This document shows positions 1 through 4,296 of a stretch of DNA of 7,165 nucleotides, one piece after another. Under the pieces are notes generated by a model. The model worked only from the letters and a program-made list of their open reading frames with translations. It searched no databases and was not told the origin of the DNA. A program made the position numbers and the translations under genes. The number at the start of each line of letters is the position of its first letter. Position 1 is the first letter of the stretch. This stretch comes from Chloroflexota bacterium (GTDB lineage: Bacteria; Chloroflexota; Limnocylindria; QHBO01): assembly GCA_013694795.1 (NCBI GenBank), contig JACDBS010000250.1, forward strand, positions 1-7,165, in the 5' to 3' direction.

Positions 1-84
1 CGTGAAGCCGAGGCGGAGTACGCCTCCGGCGACGCTCGCGAGTTCGCCGACATGGAGGCCCTCCTCGACGACCTCCGCGGCTGA
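1..84 (+). CDS. C-terminal tail of an antitoxin (5' end outside window)
   Basis: The reading frame is open from the first base and gives 27 residues ending at TGA (82-84). The tail is acidic and alanine-rich (REAEAEYASG... then FADMEALLDDLRG). Tails like this are common at the C-terminus of small antitoxins, where they wrap the toxin. The toxin-like gene that follows starts only 2 nt after this stop, which is the usual antitoxin-toxin order. The DNA-binding N-terminus is outside the window, so the class (ribbon-helix-helix, Phd or RelB) cannot be told. The identification rests mostly on context. Confidence 0.6.
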   Translation, partial: REAEAEYASGDAREFADMEALLDDLRG

Positions 85-86
85 CC

Positions 87-341
87 GTGCGCGTCATCGC
101 GTCGAGCCGCTTTCTGCGCCGTGCAAAGAAGCTCCGCGACCCCCAGGCGCCCATGCTTCGTGCGGCCCTGCGACGGTTTGCCGCGGATCCGCGTGATCCC
201 CTGCTGCGAACGCACAAGCTGAAGGGCGATCTCGAAAGTTACTGGGCCTTCAGCGTGGACGACGACCTCCGGGTCCTGTTCCGATGGGAGGGAGACATCG
301 CCTTCCTCGTCCACCTCGGCACCCACGACGAGGTGTATTGA
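87..341 (+). CDS. RelE/ParE-superfamily toxin, YafQ-like
   Basis: This 84-aa protein has the size and layout of a type II mRNA-interferase toxin. The helical N-terminal half is rich in Arg and Lys (SSRFLRRAKKLR). It is followed by the motif HKLKGDLESYWAFSVDDDLRV, a strand with FRWEG, and the C-terminal GTHDEVY. The HKLKG...W.F.V..D.RV..R and GTHDEVY motifs are characteristic of YafQ/RelE-like toxins; in this family the C-terminal His and nearby basic residues act in ribosome-dependent mRNA cleavage. The start is GTG at 87, 2 nt after the preceding antitoxin stop, with no Shine-Dalgarno sequence, so translation is probably coupled to the antitoxin. It faces the RelE gene ending at 387. The sequence shows no damage. 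The family call is firm; the exact subfamily is an inference. Confidence 0.9.
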   Translation: MRVIASSRFLRRAKKLRDPQAPMLRAALRRFAADPRDPLLRTHKLKGDLESYWAFSVDDDLRVLFRWEGDIAFLVHLGTHDEVY

Positions 342-386
342 CCCGACCGGTCAGGCGGCCGTGGGAGGCTCCTCAGGTCGCCGCGC

Positions 387-638
387 TCAGCGGTAAACGT
401 CTCGACGATGGCCGATCCTGATCACGAGGATCCGCAGGCGATCGTCCTCGACCTGGTACAGGATCCGGTAGTCGCCGGCGCGCGCCCGCCACACGTCATC
501 CGCTCCGCGCAGCTTCACGGCGTCGCCTCGAGGGTCCTCCGCGAGCCGATCGATGCGTCGCACGATGCGGCGTCGAACGGGAGGCTCGAGCTTCGACAGC
601 ACCCTCGCCGCCGACGGAAGGAACTCGACGGCGTACAC
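387..638 (-). CDS. RelE/ParE-family toxin
   Basis: An 83-aa protein with the full RelE/ParE fold signature: an opening strand YAVEFLPSAARVLSKL, an Arg-rich helix pair (PPVRRRIVRRIDRLAEDPRG), then VKLRGADDVWRARAGDYRILYQVED and the closing strand ILVIRIGHRRDVYR. The W.ARAGDYRILY block and the final GHRRDVYR are the most conserved parts of this family. The start is GTG (636-638), 12 nt downstream of the Phd-type antitoxin stop, so the two form one transcript. Members of this family either cleave mRNA on the ribosome (RelE) or poison gyrase (ParE); the sequence alone does not decide, although the ending resembles RelE. It looks intact. Confidence 0.92.
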   Translation of the reverse strand: MYAVEFLPSAARVLSKLEPPVRRRIVRRIDRLAEDPRGDAVKLRGADDVWRARAGDYRILYQVEDDRLRILVIRIGHRRDVYR

Positions 639-650
639 GAGCGCGGCGCT

Positions 651-905
651 CTACAGGCCGAGCTGCGCCTTGAGAGCATCCCACGCGATGCGCTCGTGAT
701 TCGCGGGGTCGGCCAATGCGGCGCGCACCTCATCGAGGTCACGCGCATCCTCGACCGCTTCGATCAGCTCGAGGTCCTCGATCGGCACGACTGCCGCCAC
801 CCGCCGACCGTGGCGGGTGAGGACCACGCGCTCACCCCCGAACGCGACCCGGTTGACGGTCGTCGAGAAGGATTCCCGCGCCTCGCTGATGCGTTGCTCA
901 CTCAT
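651..905 (-). CDS. Phd/YefM-family antitoxin
   Basis: An 84-aa antitoxin. The N-terminus MSEQRISEARESFSTTVNRV is the Phd/YefM dimerisation and DNA-binding region, followed by the beta segment GGERVVLTRHGRRVAAVVPIEDL that typifies the family. The acidic C-terminal helix region (about residues 47-84) would bind the toxin. The ATG at 903-905 is preferred over the TTG two codons upstream: the family normally begins close to this point, and TACAAT at 912-917 lies exactly 6 nt before the ATG, which suggests a leaderless transcript. Three GTAC words overlap this promoter and are a plausible autoregulatory operator. It is followed by the RelE toxin 12 nt later. Confidence 0.9.
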   Translation of the reverse strand: MSEQRISEARESFSTTVNRVAFGGERVVLTRHGRRVAAVVPIEDLELIEAVEDARDLDEVRAALADPANHERIAWDALKAQLGL

Positions 906-927
906 GTACAAATTGTACGATACGTAC
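906..927 (-). promoter_or_regulatory. Leaderless promoter and operator of the Phd-RelE pair
   Basis: On the - strand TACAAT (912-917, one mismatch to TATAAT) ends 6 nt before the ATG at 905, so transcription would begin at or next to the start codon. No good -35 box is visible upstream. GTAC occurs three times, at 906-909, 915-918 and 924-927, spaced exactly 9 bp apart. The first two form the inverted repeat GTACAAATTGTAC across the -10 box. Repeated short palindromes over the promoter are what autoregulating Phd-type antitoxins bind; the assignment is inferred. Confidence 0.55.
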
Positions 928-984
928 GCAATGGTCGCCGACGAGACGGTTCTCCCCCGAGCTCAAGTCGCGCAGCGTACCCGG

Positions 985-1077
985 TCAGGCCGGCGCCATG
1001 ACCGCCAGGCCGGCCCCCCGTGCCGCATCGGCCAGGCTGAGGTCGTATGCCGATACCTCAGTCGGCCTCGACGGACC
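985..1077 (-). pseudogene. Possible leftover of a VapC C-terminal tail
   Basis: Directly after the VapC stop, and in the same frame, 30 codons remain open to a TGA at 985-987. The last 20 residues, YDLSLADAARGAGLAV followed by MAPA, resemble the usual C-terminus of PIN-domain VapC toxins, which often end with (T)xDxxLAxAARxAGL.V. There is no PIN body attached. The vapC at 1078-1479 already has its own ending (RDRGFYRAQFSRLSIMQP). I infer a remnant of a second or former vapC copy, perhaps left by replacement or tandem deletion. A chance match over about 20 residues remains possible. Confidence 0.4.
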
Positions 1078-1479
1078 TCACGGCTGCATGATGCTCAGTC
1101 GCGAGAACTGGGCGCGGTAGAAGCCACGGTCCCGCGTGAGCAGGCGATCCGCGTGGACCATCGCATGTGCGCCGATGAGGAAGTCGGGCAGGATCCGTCG
1201 GCGCGTGCCACCACCAGCCCGATACGCGCGGTACACGCGACCGGCGGTGATCGCCACCTCCCGATCGTCGGGCACCAGCTCGATGCCGAGGCGATCGAGC
1301 CGATCACTGACGCCGCGCGGGTCGGAATACGCACCGATCACCTCCGCCCACACGACGGTGGAGCCGATGAGGGCTCCCTCCACCCCCGCCTGGCGGAGCG
1401 CCTGGGCGGACATCGGTCCGTGCCGTGGATCGCCGGTGAGCACGTCGAGCAGGACGCTCGAGTCGACGGCGGTGATCAC
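1078..1479 (-). CDS. vapC: VapC-family PIN-domain ribonuclease toxin
   Basis: A 133-aa PIN domain. The acidic residues expected for the metal-dependent RNase site are all visible: D6 in ITAVDSSVLLD, E46 in VVWAEVIGAY, D99 in ILPDFLIGAHA and D117 in LLTRDRGFY. In this family they hold Mg2+/Mn2+ for cleavage of tRNA or rRNA when the toxin is free. The start is GTG (1477-1479), which overlaps the VapB stop by 4 nt (GTGA), so translation is coupled. The TRDRGFY ending marks the PIN subgroup with an AbrB-type partner. Length and active-site residues indicate an intact toxin. The target RNA cannot be predicted. Confidence 0.93.
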   Translation of the reverse strand: MITAVDSSVLLDVLTGDPRHGPMSAQALRQAGVEGALIGSTVVWAEVIGAYSDPRGVSDRLDRLGIELVPDDREVAITAGRVYRAYRAGGGTRRRILPDFLIGAHAMVHADRLLTRDRGFYRAQFSRLSIMQP

Positions 1480-1694
1480 CGCCCGCGGGTGCGCTCGAGG
1501 TACGCGTCGACAGGCTCGTCCATCCTCATCGAGCCGTAGACCTCGTCGATCGCGTCCCCACCACCCTTCTTGCGGGCCACGAGCCGACCGCCGTCAGCCT
1601 CGAACTCGAGCACCGTTCCCGGGCGCAGTCCCAGCTTCGTGCGGACGGCCTTGGGGATCGTGACCTGGCCCTTCTCCGAGACGATCGCCTTCAT
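1476..1694 (-). CDS. vapB: AbrB/SpoVT-type antitoxin VapB
   Basis: A 72-aa swapped-hairpin AbrB-type antitoxin. The N-terminal block MKAIVSEKGQVTIPKAVR followed by LGLRPGTVLEFE is the classic SpoVT/AbrB DNA-binding domain (residues 1-48). The charged tail (about 49-72, with DEVYGSMRMDEPVDAYLERTRG) is the part that would occupy the VapC site. The frame stays open 17 codons upstream, but ATG 1692-1694 is chosen because the family motif begins there and a promoter with a palindrome ends immediately before it. Its stop overlaps the vapC start. It most likely represses its own operon through the inverted repeats at 1694-1718. Confidence 0.93.
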   Translation of the reverse strand: MKAIVSEKGQVTIPKAVRTKLGLRPGTVLEFEADGGRLVARKKGGGDAIDEVYGSMRMDEPVDAYLERTRGR

Positions 1695-1729
1695 ACCGTT
1701 ACGGTAGGGATTCCTACCTCGTTCGTCAA
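1694..1729 (-). promoter_or_regulatory. vapBC promoter with two overlapping inverted repeats
   Basis: On the - strand TTGACG (1724-1729) is followed after 17 nt by TACCGT (1701-1706), and then 6 nt to the ATG at 1694: a good sigma-70-like promoter with leaderless geometry. Two perfect palindromes cover the spacer, the -10 box and the start codon: GGTAGG-GATT-CCTACC at 1703-1718 and TACCGT-T-ACGGTA at 1694-1706. They share the GGTA at 1703-1706. AbrB-type antitoxins bind such repeats, so this is the likely autoregulatory operator; the binding itself is inferred. Confidence 0.7.
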
Positions 1730-1760
1730 GGTTGCTCCTCGACATACGTGGACCGGTGGA

Positions 1761-2150
1761 TCAGCCGCGGGCGCCGTCGGCGATGGCCGGGATGTCGAGG
1801 CCGAGGTGATGCGCCAGGCCGCTTCGGACCGCCCGGCGCACCGTCGGGTCCTCCACGACGCCGATCGGCGAGGACCGGACGCGGCGCAGCGAGATCGTCC
1901 GGACCTGGCTGGTGAGGATGACGCCATCGCGCGTCTGGCCACCTTCCCCGCGCGAGATCGACACGTCGCCGGGATAGCGCGCCTCCGAGCGGGCGCCGGT
2001 AATGGGGCAGACCGTCGCCAGCCCGGACCGATGGAACGGCTCGTACGAGACCACGAGCGCCCGCCGCTCCCCGGCCTGCTCATGACCCTGCGCCGGATCC
2101 AGGCCGACGATGACGATCGACCAGCGCAGCGGGCCGGTCAGGCCGGCCAC
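1761..2150 (-). CDS. mazF: MazF/PemK-family mRNA interferase toxin
   Basis: A 129-aa protein of the MazF/PemK/Kid fold. The signature blocks occur in order: IVIVGLDPAQGHEQAGERRALVVS (residues 12-35, the usual start of the family, here lacking the Pro normally found in RRPALVVS), then ATVCPITG (45-52), the loop EARYPGDVSI, and VILTSQVRTISLRR (77-90). The R29/R30 region and T51 lie where catalytic Arg and Thr are found in MazF. The chosen start is GTG at 2148-2150, which overlaps the end of the antitoxin gene by 13 nt; no other sensible start precedes the first strand, and the frame further upstream is antitoxin shadow. MazF enzymes cleave RNA at short sequences independently of the ribosome. 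The partner is a ribbon-helix-helix antitoxin. Confidence 0.9.
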   Translation of the reverse strand: MAGLTGPLRWSIVIVGLDPAQGHEQAGERRALVVSYEPFHRSGLATVCPITGARSEARYPGDVSISRGEGGQTRDGVILTSQVRTISLRRVRSSPIGVVEDPTVRRAVRSGLAHHLGLDIPAIADGARG

Positions 2151-2398
2151 GTCTCGCGATCGGCCGATCGATAGGCCGCGTCGAACTCGTCCGCCTCCGC
2201 CACGAACGTCGGATCCGATGCAGCCGCCTCCCATGCCGCCGCCTCGCGCGCATCGGTCATGCGGCGCTCGAGCTCGTCGATGGCCAGCTCGATCACCGCG
2301 TCCTGCGACGCGGCAACACCATACCGCTCGGCCATTTCGCGCACCCGCTTCACCGTGCGCGGGGCCAGGTTGTACGTCCGCTTCACTCGCGTTGCCAT
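2138..2398 (-). CDS. Ribbon-helix-helix antitoxin of the MazF-type toxin
   Basis: An 86-aa protein. Residues 1-46 (start MATRVKRTYNLAPRTVKRVR, then YGVAASQDAVIELAIDELER) form a typical ribbon-helix-helix: a basic beta strand followed by two helices with the family SQDA...E.AI pattern. The C-terminal half is acidic and aromatic (WEAAASDPTFVAEADEFDAAYR, ending ETWPA), as expected for a toxin-neutralising tail. The ATG at 2396-2398 is chosen over an in-frame ATG 17 codons upstream because the RHH strand begins here and because TTGACA, a 17-nt spacer and a -10-like box end 6 nt before it. GAGG also lies 8 nt before the ATG and could act as a ribosome binding site if the message starts further upstream. 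The toxin gene overlaps its 3' end. Confidence 0.88.
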   Translation of the reverse strand: MATRVKRTYNLAPRTVKRVREMAERYGVAASQDAVIELAIDELERRMTDAREAAAWEAAASDPTFVAEADEFDAAYRSADRETWPA

Positions 2399-2404
2399 GA
2401 GCCG

Positions 2405-2442
2405 ATCCTCGCACGTCCATTCTTGGGTGTCAATGCGGACGT
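2405..2442 (-). promoter_or_regulatory. Promoter and putative operator of the RHH-MazF pair
   Basis: On the - strand a consensus TTGACA (2428-2433) stands 17 nt from GAGGAT (2405-2410), which is 6 nt from the ATG at 2398. An inverted repeat brackets the -35 box: ACGTCC at 2413-2418 and GGACGT at 2437-2442 (8-bp arms with one mismatch when each is extended outwards). Paired half-sites are the usual target of ribbon-helix-helix antitoxins. The -35 box is strong; the -10 box is weak, and its GAGG could also serve as a ribosome binding site. Confidence 0.55.
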
Positions 2443-2516
2443 ACATCAGCCGCTGATGCGCCCCGCCCGGCATGTAACCGATTCCGCCAATCCGCCGATC
2501 GGGCCGGCCACGCCTA

Positions 2517-2801
2517 CTACAGGGTCGAGACGGCTCGTTCGAGGTCGCGCCGGTGCACGACCCGTGCGACGAGGTGTGATGTATCCGCCGCCTCACCGGT
2601 ATCGAGCGGTCGATACAGGATGCGGTATTCCCCGACGCGGAGCCGGCGCCACGGGGATTGCCCACGGAGCGGCTTGACGTCAATGCCGGCCTGCTCTCCC
2701 GCGAGGCCCTCGAGTCCCTGCCGAATTCGATTGAGGTCGGCTCCAGGGCCAATGCGGCGCAGATCCTTCTGGCGGGAGTATCTCTCGCACCCGGACTCGA
2801 T
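2517..2801 (-). pseudogene. relE/parE-family toxin relic without a start codon
   Basis: The - strand frame ending in TAG at 2517-2519 encodes a nearly complete RelE/ParE fold: SRQKDLRRIGPGADLNRIRQ, then GLEGLAGEQAG, VKPLRGQSPWRRLRVGEYRI, LYRPLD and the closing HLVARVVHRRDLERAVSTL. The core W..LRVGEYRILYR is fully conserved. However, no ATG, GTG or TTG occurs in this frame from 2739 to at least 2903, and the expected first strand is replaced by an unrelated cysteine-containing stretch. That stretch is antisense to a cyclase N-terminal fragment (2752-2878), so the 5' end appears to have been lost at a rearrangement point near 2770-2785. No antitoxin lies upstream. Use of a non-standard start such as CTG (2760-2762) cannot be excluded, but a broken gene is the simpler reading. 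Confidence 0.72.
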
Positions 2802-2878
2802 GCAGGCGGTCGGACGCCGGCTGTTCAGCCGGATCCCGGCGAGCCCCCGCTGCCAGCTCTGCGCGCTACGGGTCCAGG
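2752..2878 (+). pseudogene. N-terminal fragment of a class III cyclase (Cys-containing module)
   Basis: Read on the + strand from ATG 2752, the frame gives a WREYL segment and then RRLFSRIPASPRCQLC and CALRVQGP. From memory of the family, cyclases like the one at 6583-7165 carry a short N-terminal region with the pattern W..L.......RR.F..IP..PRC..C..PF.G.G, which probably binds a metal, before the catalytic domain. The match covers about 40 residues and then stops; no catalytic domain follows on this strand. It overlaps the end of the relE relic and the 3' end of the zinc-ribbon gene, both on the other strand. I read it as debris of a former cyclase copy. The match is by motif only and needs a database comparison. 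Confidence 0.5.
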
Positions 2879-3021
2879 GCCCCGAAGTTCCGAGCCTGGT
2901 CGCAGTCGCCGCAGATCCAGGCGTTGCCGTCCTGCGCCGGGGGCAGGCCGTCCGACCACAGCTCGCGCCCGCAGATCGGGCAGATCTCGGGCGCCTCGGG
3001 AAACTCGTCGCTCGGCGTCAT
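2866..3021 (-). CDS. Small four-cysteine zinc-ribbon protein
   Basis: A 51-aa protein with two CxxC pairs: C14/C17 (EICPICGREL) and C37/C40 (WICGDCDQAR), separated by 19 residues. This is the layout of a zinc ribbon that binds one Zn2+. There is no signal peptide or membrane segment, so it should be cytoplasmic. The ATG at 3019-3021 lies 7 nt after the stop of the preceding - strand gene, so the two form an operon. A longer open frame extends upstream to 3174, but that part overlaps the upstream gene in another frame and is not protein-like. The function is unknown; such ribbons can mediate protein-protein or nucleic-acid contacts. Its 3' end overlaps cyclase debris on the other strand. Confidence 0.65.
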   Translation of the reverse strand: MTPSDEFPEAPEICPICGRELWSDGLPPAQDGNAWICGDCDQARNFGALDP

Positions 3022-3028
3022 CGGCGCA

Positions 3029-3373
3029 TCATCGCATGGTGAATTCACGGGCCAGGCCGAGCTCATCGAGCCGCATGCGCAGGTGCGCGCTGGCGGCTGA
3101 GTCACCGCGGTAGGCGGCGGCCAGGATCTCCATCGGCGAGGCGGTCGGGTCGAGCTCGGGGTGATCGGCGACAAGCGCGAAGGCGAGCGTGAACAGGGCT
3201 GGCCCGTCGATGCGCAGCCAGGTCTCGATGGTGTCCCAGCCGAAGTTGCGCTCTACGCCCGGTCCCCACTCCTGCGTCCGCAGCGTGACGCCGGCTCCGT
3301 CGGGCTCCAGCCAGACCTGGGCACTGTCTTCGCCGGCCCGACCGTCGAACAGTGTCAATTTCGTGTCGATCAC
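3029..3373 (-). CDS. Conserved-looking protein of unknown function (114 aa)
   Basis: I do not recognise this family. The protein starts MIDTKLTLFDGRAGEDSAQV and seems to form a beta-rich N-terminal half (QVWLEPDGAGVTLRTQEWG, then ERNFGWDTIETWLRIDG) followed by a helical half (FTLAFALVADHPELD, MEILAAAYRGD, LRMRLDELGLAREF). It is acidic, and shows no signal peptide, transmembrane segment, cysteines or repeats. The start is GTG at 3371-3373, with a -10-like CACGGT 6 nt upstream and TTGATC 16 nt before that, overlaid by a perfect inverted repeat. The zinc-ribbon gene follows after 7 nt, so the two may work together. Codon usage is like that of its neighbours, and the amino-acid composition supports a real gene. 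Confidence 0.65.
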   Translation of the reverse strand: MIDTKLTLFDGRAGEDSAQVWLEPDGAGVTLRTQEWGPGVERNFGWDTIETWLRIDGPALFTLAFALVADHPELDPTASPMEILAAAYRGDSAASAHLRMRLDELGLAREFTMR

Positions 3374-3379
3374 GTGCGA

Positions 3380-3416
3380 ACCGTGCGCCCGGGTCGCGAC
3401 AGATCAAGTGTCGCGA
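3380..3416 (-). promoter_or_regulatory. Promoter with a perfect inverted repeat over the -35 box
   Basis: On the - strand TTGATC (3402-3407), a 16-nt spacer and CACGGT (3380-3385) precede the GTG at 3373 by 6 nt. The sequence TCGCGACA (3394-3401), 7 nt, TGTCGCGA (3409-3416) is a perfect 8-bp inverted repeat whose centre is the -35 box. A repressor bound here would block the polymerase. The repeat is directly visible; the promoter role is inferred. Confidence 0.5.
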
Positions 3417-3756
3417 TTCGCTCATGACCATGTCCAGTCTTCTCATGCCGGGAGGCGGCTGGGTACGCCAGCTCCTGATCCGCCTGAGACGCGTTCGAGG
3501 CCGGGTGATTCGGAGTGGCCGGCTATTCGCCCCATGAGTGGCATCGGCCGCGGGCAACCGGATTCGAGTCAGATAGTCGCCAGGTGACTCTTCGGGGCGG
3601 TATTTCGGCTGATCCCGGTACATCGGATCGGGCCGCACGCTCGGCAGACGGCCGATGTCGAGCGATCCGGGGTCAATTGCTGCTCTACCAGTCACCGGAT
3701 GAATTTGAGGGTGGCACGCAAGACGCGGGGCGATGTGGTCGGGGGCTGGGCGTTGA
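3417..3756. other. 340-nt stretch with no supported gene
   Basis: All long frames here change in quality along their length and look like chance open frames in GC-rich DNA. The most protein-like piece is on the - strand around 3555-3623 (MYRDQPKYRP then EESPGDYLTRIRL), which could be a gene scrap, but it has no convincing ribosome binding site and runs into poor sequence. A D-arm-like string lies at 3671-3693 (-) but no tRNA can be folded around it. Together with the cyclase fragments on both sides, the stretch looks like decaying DNA. Confidence 0.5.
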
Positions 3757-3914
3757 TCAGCCCGGTGCGACCTTGAGACTGACCACCTCGGTGGCGCCTT
3801 CTTTGCCCTTCAGCGCCAGGCTCCGGCGCTCGAGCGCGGCATCCAGGCCGGCGGCGGCCGCATCGGTCGAGACGAGGATCTCTCGCCGGCGACGGCCTCG
3901 GCTGCCAGGCGAAG
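3757..3914 (-). pseudogene. C-terminal fragment of a class III cyclase, frameshifted
   Basis: The - strand frame ending at 3757 reads EILVSTDAAAAGLDAALERR, then SLALKGKEGATEVVSLKVAPG and stop. This aligns nearly residue for residue with the end of the cyclase at the right edge of the window (EVLVSTDAAAAAGLDPNLERR, then TLELKGKQSVTQVVSLRVDEV). Just upstream, RLAAEAVAG (from 3911 leftwards) matches RLASVAGPG of the cyclase but is in another frame: the PG codons are replaced by two bases, a net loss of 4 nt. Beyond about 3914 the similarity ends and the catalytic residues are absent. This is therefore a truncated, frameshifted relic of a second cyclase of the same family. Confidence 0.82.
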
Positions 3915-3932
3915 CTCCCGTGTGGGTGTACG

Positions 3933-3957
3933 CTCGATGCCCATACGCATCGAGGAG
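3933..3957 (+). promoter_or_regulatory. Hairpin overlapping the ribosome binding site of the GYD gene
   Basis: CTCGATGC (3933-3940) and GCATCGAG (3947-3954) form a perfect 8-bp stem with a 6-nt loop. The Shine-Dalgarno GAGGAG (3952-3957), 7 nt before the ATG at 3965, begins inside the second arm. In the mRNA this stem could hide part of the ribosome binding site; as DNA it could be an operator. The pairing is seen directly; any regulatory effect is inferred. Confidence 0.4.
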
Positions 3958-3964
3958 CCGGAGC

Positions 3965-4285
3965 ATGTCCAAGTATCTGATCATCGGCAGTTATACGGCG
4001 GACGGGGCCAAAGGAGTCCTCAAGGAGGGAGGGACCGCGCGCCGCAAGGCGGCGGAACAGGTCATCCGGTCTGTGGGCGGGACCGTCGATGCCTTCTACC
4101 TCGCGTTCGGCTCTGACGACTTCTATGTCCTCGTCGACGCGCCGGATCATGCTGCCATCGCCGCGGCCAGTTTGACCGTCGGGGCCAGCGGCGCGGCACG
4201 CACCCGAACCATCGTCCTCATCACGCCCGAGGAGGCCGATGCCGCCACGAAGCTCTCGCCGGAATACCGCCCGCCGGGCGCCTGA
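3965..4285 (+). CDS. GYD-domain protein
   Basis: A 106-aa protein. The opening MSKYLIIGSYTADGAKGVLK, then EGGTARRKAAEQVIRSVGG, VDAFYLAFGSDDFYVLVDAPD and the end ITPEEADAATKLSPEYRPPGA match the GYD domain family over its full length. This is a small ferredoxin-like, probably oligomeric fold found singly in many bacteria, with no established reaction. The ATG at 3965 is chosen because the family motif starts there and GAGGAG sits 7 nt upstream; the same frame is open further upstream but only across cyclase debris. There is no signal peptide, so it should be cytoplasmic. The post-COAP-1-like gene follows 11 nt after its stop, so the two are probably co-transcribed. Confidence 0.9.
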   Translation: MSKYLIIGSYTADGAKGVLKEGGTARRKAAEQVIRSVGGTVDAFYLAFGSDDFYVLVDAPDHAAIAAASLTVGASGAARTRTIVLITPEEADAATKLSPEYRPPGA

Positions 4286-4296
4286 CCGGGGACCTC

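Noticed and set aside
408..1539. Long + strand open frames opposite the RelE, Phd and VapC genes
   Set aside because: They mirror the GC-biased codons of well-supported - strand genes and show no domain features or ribosome binding sites.
2138..2752. A 204-codon reading of the RHH antitoxin with a long N-terminal extension
   Set aside because: The extra N-terminus overlaps the relE relic in another frame and is not protein-like. The RHH motif and promoter place the start at 2398.
3671..3693. D-arm-like string on the - strand (CTGGTAGAGCAGC) suggesting a tRNA or tRNA-derived attachment site
   Set aside because: The anticodon stem cannot be paired, and no acceptor stem or T-arm follows at the right distance. 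There is no integrase or repeat copy, so chance is likely.
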